Of a stretch of DNA of 6,318 bases, positions 4,559 through 6,318 are shown piece after piece. A model generated the notes under the pieces. It was not told the origin of the DNA, did not search any database, and saw only the letters and a program-made list of their open reading frames with translations. Within the stretch, counting starts at the first letter, position 1. Each line of letters begins with the position of its first letter. This stretch comes from an uncultured Collinsella sp. GTDB lineage: Bacteria > Actinomycetota > Coriobacteriia > Coriobacteriales > Coriobacteriaceae. The stretch lies in NCBI GenBank assembly GCA_902470895.1, contig CABRID010000110.1:1-6318 (forward strand), in the 5' to 3' direction. A program made the translations under genes and the position numbers.

Positions 4559-5815
4559 CTACTTGTAATACGTCTTGAACAGCTTAAAGTGACGCAGCTT
4601 GGTGTGCCACATGCGCAGCCAGCGGTTAAAGACAAAGTCGCCCTTCATAAACGAAGGGTCGGCGCCCTTGCCTTCCCTATTTAGGCGATGCACCTTAGCG
4701 CGCAGCTCGGGATCATTGACATACTTGTCGACGACACCCATGGGGACGACCATCCACAGCGCCTCGTCCTGCGCCGTCACAAACTCCGGCTCAAACGGGC
4801 GGTTGAACACATACTCGTCTACCACGTACTTGGCAACGTTAAAGCCGCTGTTGGTGACATAGTAGTTGCTGCGGCCCTGGCGGGTGTTGAAGTCGAAGAA
4901 CTTAAACGAGCCATCGCGCTCGTCATACTTCACGTCAAAGTTGGAATAGCCCACAAAGTGAAGGTCCTCGAGCAGCTTGCGCACGCCATCCATAAGCTCG
5001 TCATTGGGCTCGGTGATGATACAGGCGTGGTTGCCAACGCCATGGGGCTGATGCTCCTCGAGCAGCACGTGGCCCAGGCACATCATGCGCACCTTACCGT
5101 TGCGGTCGGAATAGCTGGTGAGCACGCGCATGTACTCGTCGTTGCCGGGCACGCGGTCCTGCAAGATCAGGTCGTCGGTGTAGCCGCTGGCATAGGAGTC
5201 ACGGATAACCAGCTCCAGCTCGGTTCGATCGGCAATCTCATAAGCCTTCTTCTGGCCCTCGAACTCATGCTGCCACCACATGATGCCGTCGGACGGCTTC
5301 AGGATCATCGGGAACGGGAAGTCGATCTGGTCGAGCACTTCGGCCGGTGCCTCGCCTTGCGCATTGAGCATCTGCGCAGTAAAGGTAAAGGTGTGCGGAT
5401 ACGGCACGCCATGCTTCTCGCACAGCTCGTAGAAGATCTCCTTCTTCTGGCACTGCTCGAGCATGCTGTAGGGTGCATAGGGCGCAACGATGTTATCCGC
5501 CAGCTCATCGGCATCCTTTGCCTGGGCCACCAGGGCAACATAGTTATCGCCGCAGCCCATCAGGACGATCGTCTTATCGGCATGTGCCCGAGCGATATCG
5601 TTGACGGTCTTGAGCATCACGGGCATGGTATCGATGTCGACATTGGGCGTGTAGTCGATAATCTGGCTGCGATACGCAGGGCCCGTCTGGTACTTGCCAA
5701 AGACCAGGCTCTTGACCTGATACTCTTCGTAGAAGGCGCGCGCCACCGAATAGGCGTTGATGTCGCCACCGAGCAGCACGGGAATGAACTCGCGCTCTGT
5801 AAACTGCAATGCCAT
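4559..5815 (-). CDS. ATP-grasp ligase, predicted D-aspartate ligase
   Basis: A 418-residue cytoplasmic protein with an ATP-grasp fold: an N-terminal nucleotide-type domain (to about 110, with VLLGGDINAYSVAR at 13-26), a lid region with Lys173 in ILKPSDG (171-177) and ILQDRVPG (217-224), and the metal/ATP site around FFDFNTRQGR (306-315), where Asp308 and Asn310 stand at the usual acidic/Asn positions. Such enzymes join a carboxylate to an amine through an acyl-phosphate. The combination of size, FNTRQGR motif and an adjacent racemase resembles the ligase that adds D-Asp to the side chain of the peptidoglycan stem peptide in Enterococcus faecium (Asl-fm). A different carboxylate-amine ligase remains possible. 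The start is supported by AGGAAG at 5821-5826, 5 nt upstream. It is the first gene of a two-gene operon with the racemase. Confidence 0.8.
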   Translation of the reverse strand: MALQFTEREFIPVLLGGDINAYSVARAFYEEYQVKSLVFGKYQTGPAYRSQIIDYTPNVDIDTMPVMLKTVNDIARAHADKTIVLMGCGDNYVALVAQAKDADELADNIVAPYAPYSMLEQCQKKEIFYELCEKHGVPYPHTFTFTAQMLNAQGEAPAEVLDQIDFPFPMILKPSDGIMWWQHEFEGQKKAYEIADRTELELVIRDSYASGYTDDLILQDRVPGNDEYMRVLTSYSDRNGKVRMMCLGHVLLEEHQPHGVGNHACIITEPNDELMDGVRKLLEDLHFVGYSNFDVKYDERDGSFKFFDFNTRQGRSNYYVTNSGFNVAKYVVDEYVFNRPFEPEFVTAQDEALWMVVPMGVVDKYVNDPELRAKVHRLNREGKGADPSFMKGDFVFNRWLRMWHTKLRHFKLFKTYYK

Positions 5816-5871
5816 GGAAACTTCCTATCATGAACTGCCCATACAACGGGCGGTCTTTGCGCAACTGATTT

Positions 5872-5901
5872 ATTCTAGCGTGCCAAGCCGCCGGCGCCCA
5901 A
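5872..5901 (-). promoter_or_regulatory. Possible promoter of the ligase-racemase operon
   Basis: On the - strand TAGAAT (complement of 5872-5877) matches TATAAT at five of six positions and lies about 57 nt upstream of the ligase start. A poor -35, TTGGGC (complement of 5896-5901), stands 18 nt further upstream. The -10 is convincing and the -35 is weak. Confidence 0.4.
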
Positions 5902-5957
5902 AGCTCCACCGTATCTATGGCAATCGACGTAATCGTCCAGCACGAAGACGGCGCTCA

Positions 5958-5974
5958 CCGTTGTATGACAACGG
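5958..5974. promoter_or_regulatory. Operator-like palindrome in the divergent intergenic region
   Basis: CCGTTGT-ATG-ACAACGG is a perfect 7-bp inverted repeat with a 3-nt centre. The left ten bases (CCGTTGTATG, 5958-5967) recur inverted at 5840-5849 as CATACAACGG, inside the leader of the ligase gene. The spacing and GTTGT/ACAAC arms resemble sites bound by dimeric helix-turn-helix repressors. It lies between two divergent genes and could serve either. No regulator gene is in the window. Confidence 0.45.
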
Positions 5975-6016
5975 GCAATGAACCTACCATTGTTGTAGGA
6001 TTCAACATGTTGCCCG
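5972..6016 (+). promoter_or_regulatory. Stem-loop upstream of the MOSC gene
   Basis: CGGGCAA (5972-5978) pairs with TTGCCCG (6010-6016). Inside, TGAACCTAC (5979-5987) pairs with GTAGGATTCA (5995-6004) with one bulged base, leaving a CATTGTT loop; ACATG (6005-6009) is an unpaired bulge. The hairpin ends 20 nt before the GTG start and 8 nt before the AAAGG ribosome binding site. It overlaps the right half of the palindrome at 5958-5974, so the two cannot both form in RNA. Its role is unknown. Confidence 0.5.
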
Positions 6017-6035
6017 CCCCGTCGAAAGGTGCACC

Positions 6036-6318
6036 GTGCCCCAGGCTCATCCAATCAACAACCCCATCATTGACGCCGCCAAGCGCGAACTTGCGGATCG
6101 TGCCCAGACGGCAGCTCCCCTACGCACCGCAAACGATGCTTACAACGGGCCTGTCCGTATCGTCTCAATCAACACGTCGGAGCACAAAGGCACGCGTAAG
6201 TCGCCCGTCTCCGATGGACGCGACACCGTCATCGAGCAATTTGGCCTCGCTACCGATGCGCACGGGGGTGCGGACAGAAAGTTGGACCGTGAAGCGGTCC
6301 GGACTGGAGGTTCGCATG
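6036..6318 (+). CDS. MOSC-domain protein, 5' part, apparently broken by an insertion
   Basis: The frame starts at GTG 6036 with GAAAGG at 6024-6029 upstream; it is the only usual start codon after the in-frame stop at 5979. It stays open to the window edge. Residues 41-78 (VRIVSINTSEHKGTRKSP, then ... FGLATDAHGG) match the beginning of MOSC domains, which bind or deliver a sulfur-carrying molybdenum cofactor; the KGT(R)K-x-PV and G-x-x-DAH motifs are the recognisable parts. A polar N-terminal extension of about 40 residues precedes the domain. In the family DAHAG is normally followed by WHRQVSLL; here similarity stops after residue 78 (base ~6268) and the following sequence looks like a transposon end. 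The residues after 78 (ADRKLD...) are thus probably not native. The gene is divergent from the ligase operon and unrelated to it in function. Confidence 0.68.
   Translation, partial: MPQAHPINNPIIDAAKRELADRAQTAAPLRTANDAYNGPVRIVSINTSEHKGTRKSPVSDGRDTVIEQFGLATDAHGGADRKLDREAVRTGGSH
6269..6318 (+). mobile_element. Left end of an insertion sequence (partial), inferred
   Basis: MOSC similarity breaks at about 6268. The following bases start with TG (TGCGGACAGAAAGTTGGACC, 6269-6288), in the style of IS3-family (IS150-like) terminal repeats as I remember them. Then comes a hairpin GGACCG-TGAAG-CGGTCC (6284-6300), a ribosome binding site TGGAGG (6305-6310) and an ATG at 6316-6318, five bases later, at the very end of the window. 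This is what the left terminus and transposase start of an IS look like. Family assignment is tentative because no transposase sequence is visible. Confidence 0.55.

Noticed and set aside
4688..5833. A 381-codon open frame on the + strand opposite the ligase gene
   Set aside because: It is low-complexity and rich in His, Leu and Val, with no start signal or family resemblance. The - strand ATP-grasp frame explains the sequence.
5958..6035. ModE operator or Moco riboswitch upstream of the MOSC gene
   Set aside because: The dyad does not match the ATCGCTATATA-type ModE half-sites, and the hairpin is far smaller than the Moco riboswitch fold as I know it.
6007..6318. An alternative + frame from ATG 6007 that also stays open to the window end
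   Set aside because: It has no recognisable protein motif, whereas the overlapping GTG 6036 frame carries clear MOSC motifs.
1..6318. CRISPR array, tRNA or rRNA genes, phage genes
   Set aside because: No spaced direct repeats, cloverleaf features, rRNA signatures or phage proteins were seen on either strand.

Overview
The window looks like a complete short-read contig from a high-GC Gram-positive gut bacterium. Coriobacteriia, and Collinsella in particular, is my best guess from base composition, codon choice and gene style; no rRNA or marker gene is present to prove it. The first 47 bases are not biological: they are the end of an Illumina P5 primer, an i5 index and the Nextera read-1 transposon adapter. 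The last ~50 bases look like the left end of an insertion sequence, which would explain why assembly stopped there.

Bases 48-3668 (+ strand) form a transport locus. A -10 box abuts the adapter. It is followed by a 22-codon leader peptide with three consecutive Trp codons, an intrinsic terminator, and then an integral membrane protein resembling the TrpP-type substrate-binding (S) components of ECF transporters. Next come a fused double ABC ATPase and an EcfT transmembrane protein that overlap by 8 nt. The leader contains a segment (169-175) able to pair with the terminator (231-237), placed where a ribosome stalled on the Trp codons would leave it free and a ribosome at the stop codon would cover it. 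I infer a ribosome-mediated attenuator that switches on a self-contained ECF tryptophan importer when tryptophan is scarce. The S gene and the ATPase gene are separated by a 101-nt nested palindrome and a set of mutually exclusive hairpins.

Bases 3602-3728 separate convergent genes and hold a strong bidirectional terminator plus a second AT-armed palindrome. Bases 3728-5815 (- strand) carry an ATP-grasp ligase followed by an aspartate/glutamate-racemase family protein. The pair resembles the D-aspartate ligase/aspartate racemase couple that builds D-Asp peptidoglycan cross-bridges.

Bases 5816-6035 are a divergent regulatory region with a palindromic operator-like site and a large hairpin. 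From 6036 a MOSC-domain gene (+ strand) starts, but its family similarity ends near 6268, where the insertion-sequence-like sequence begins.
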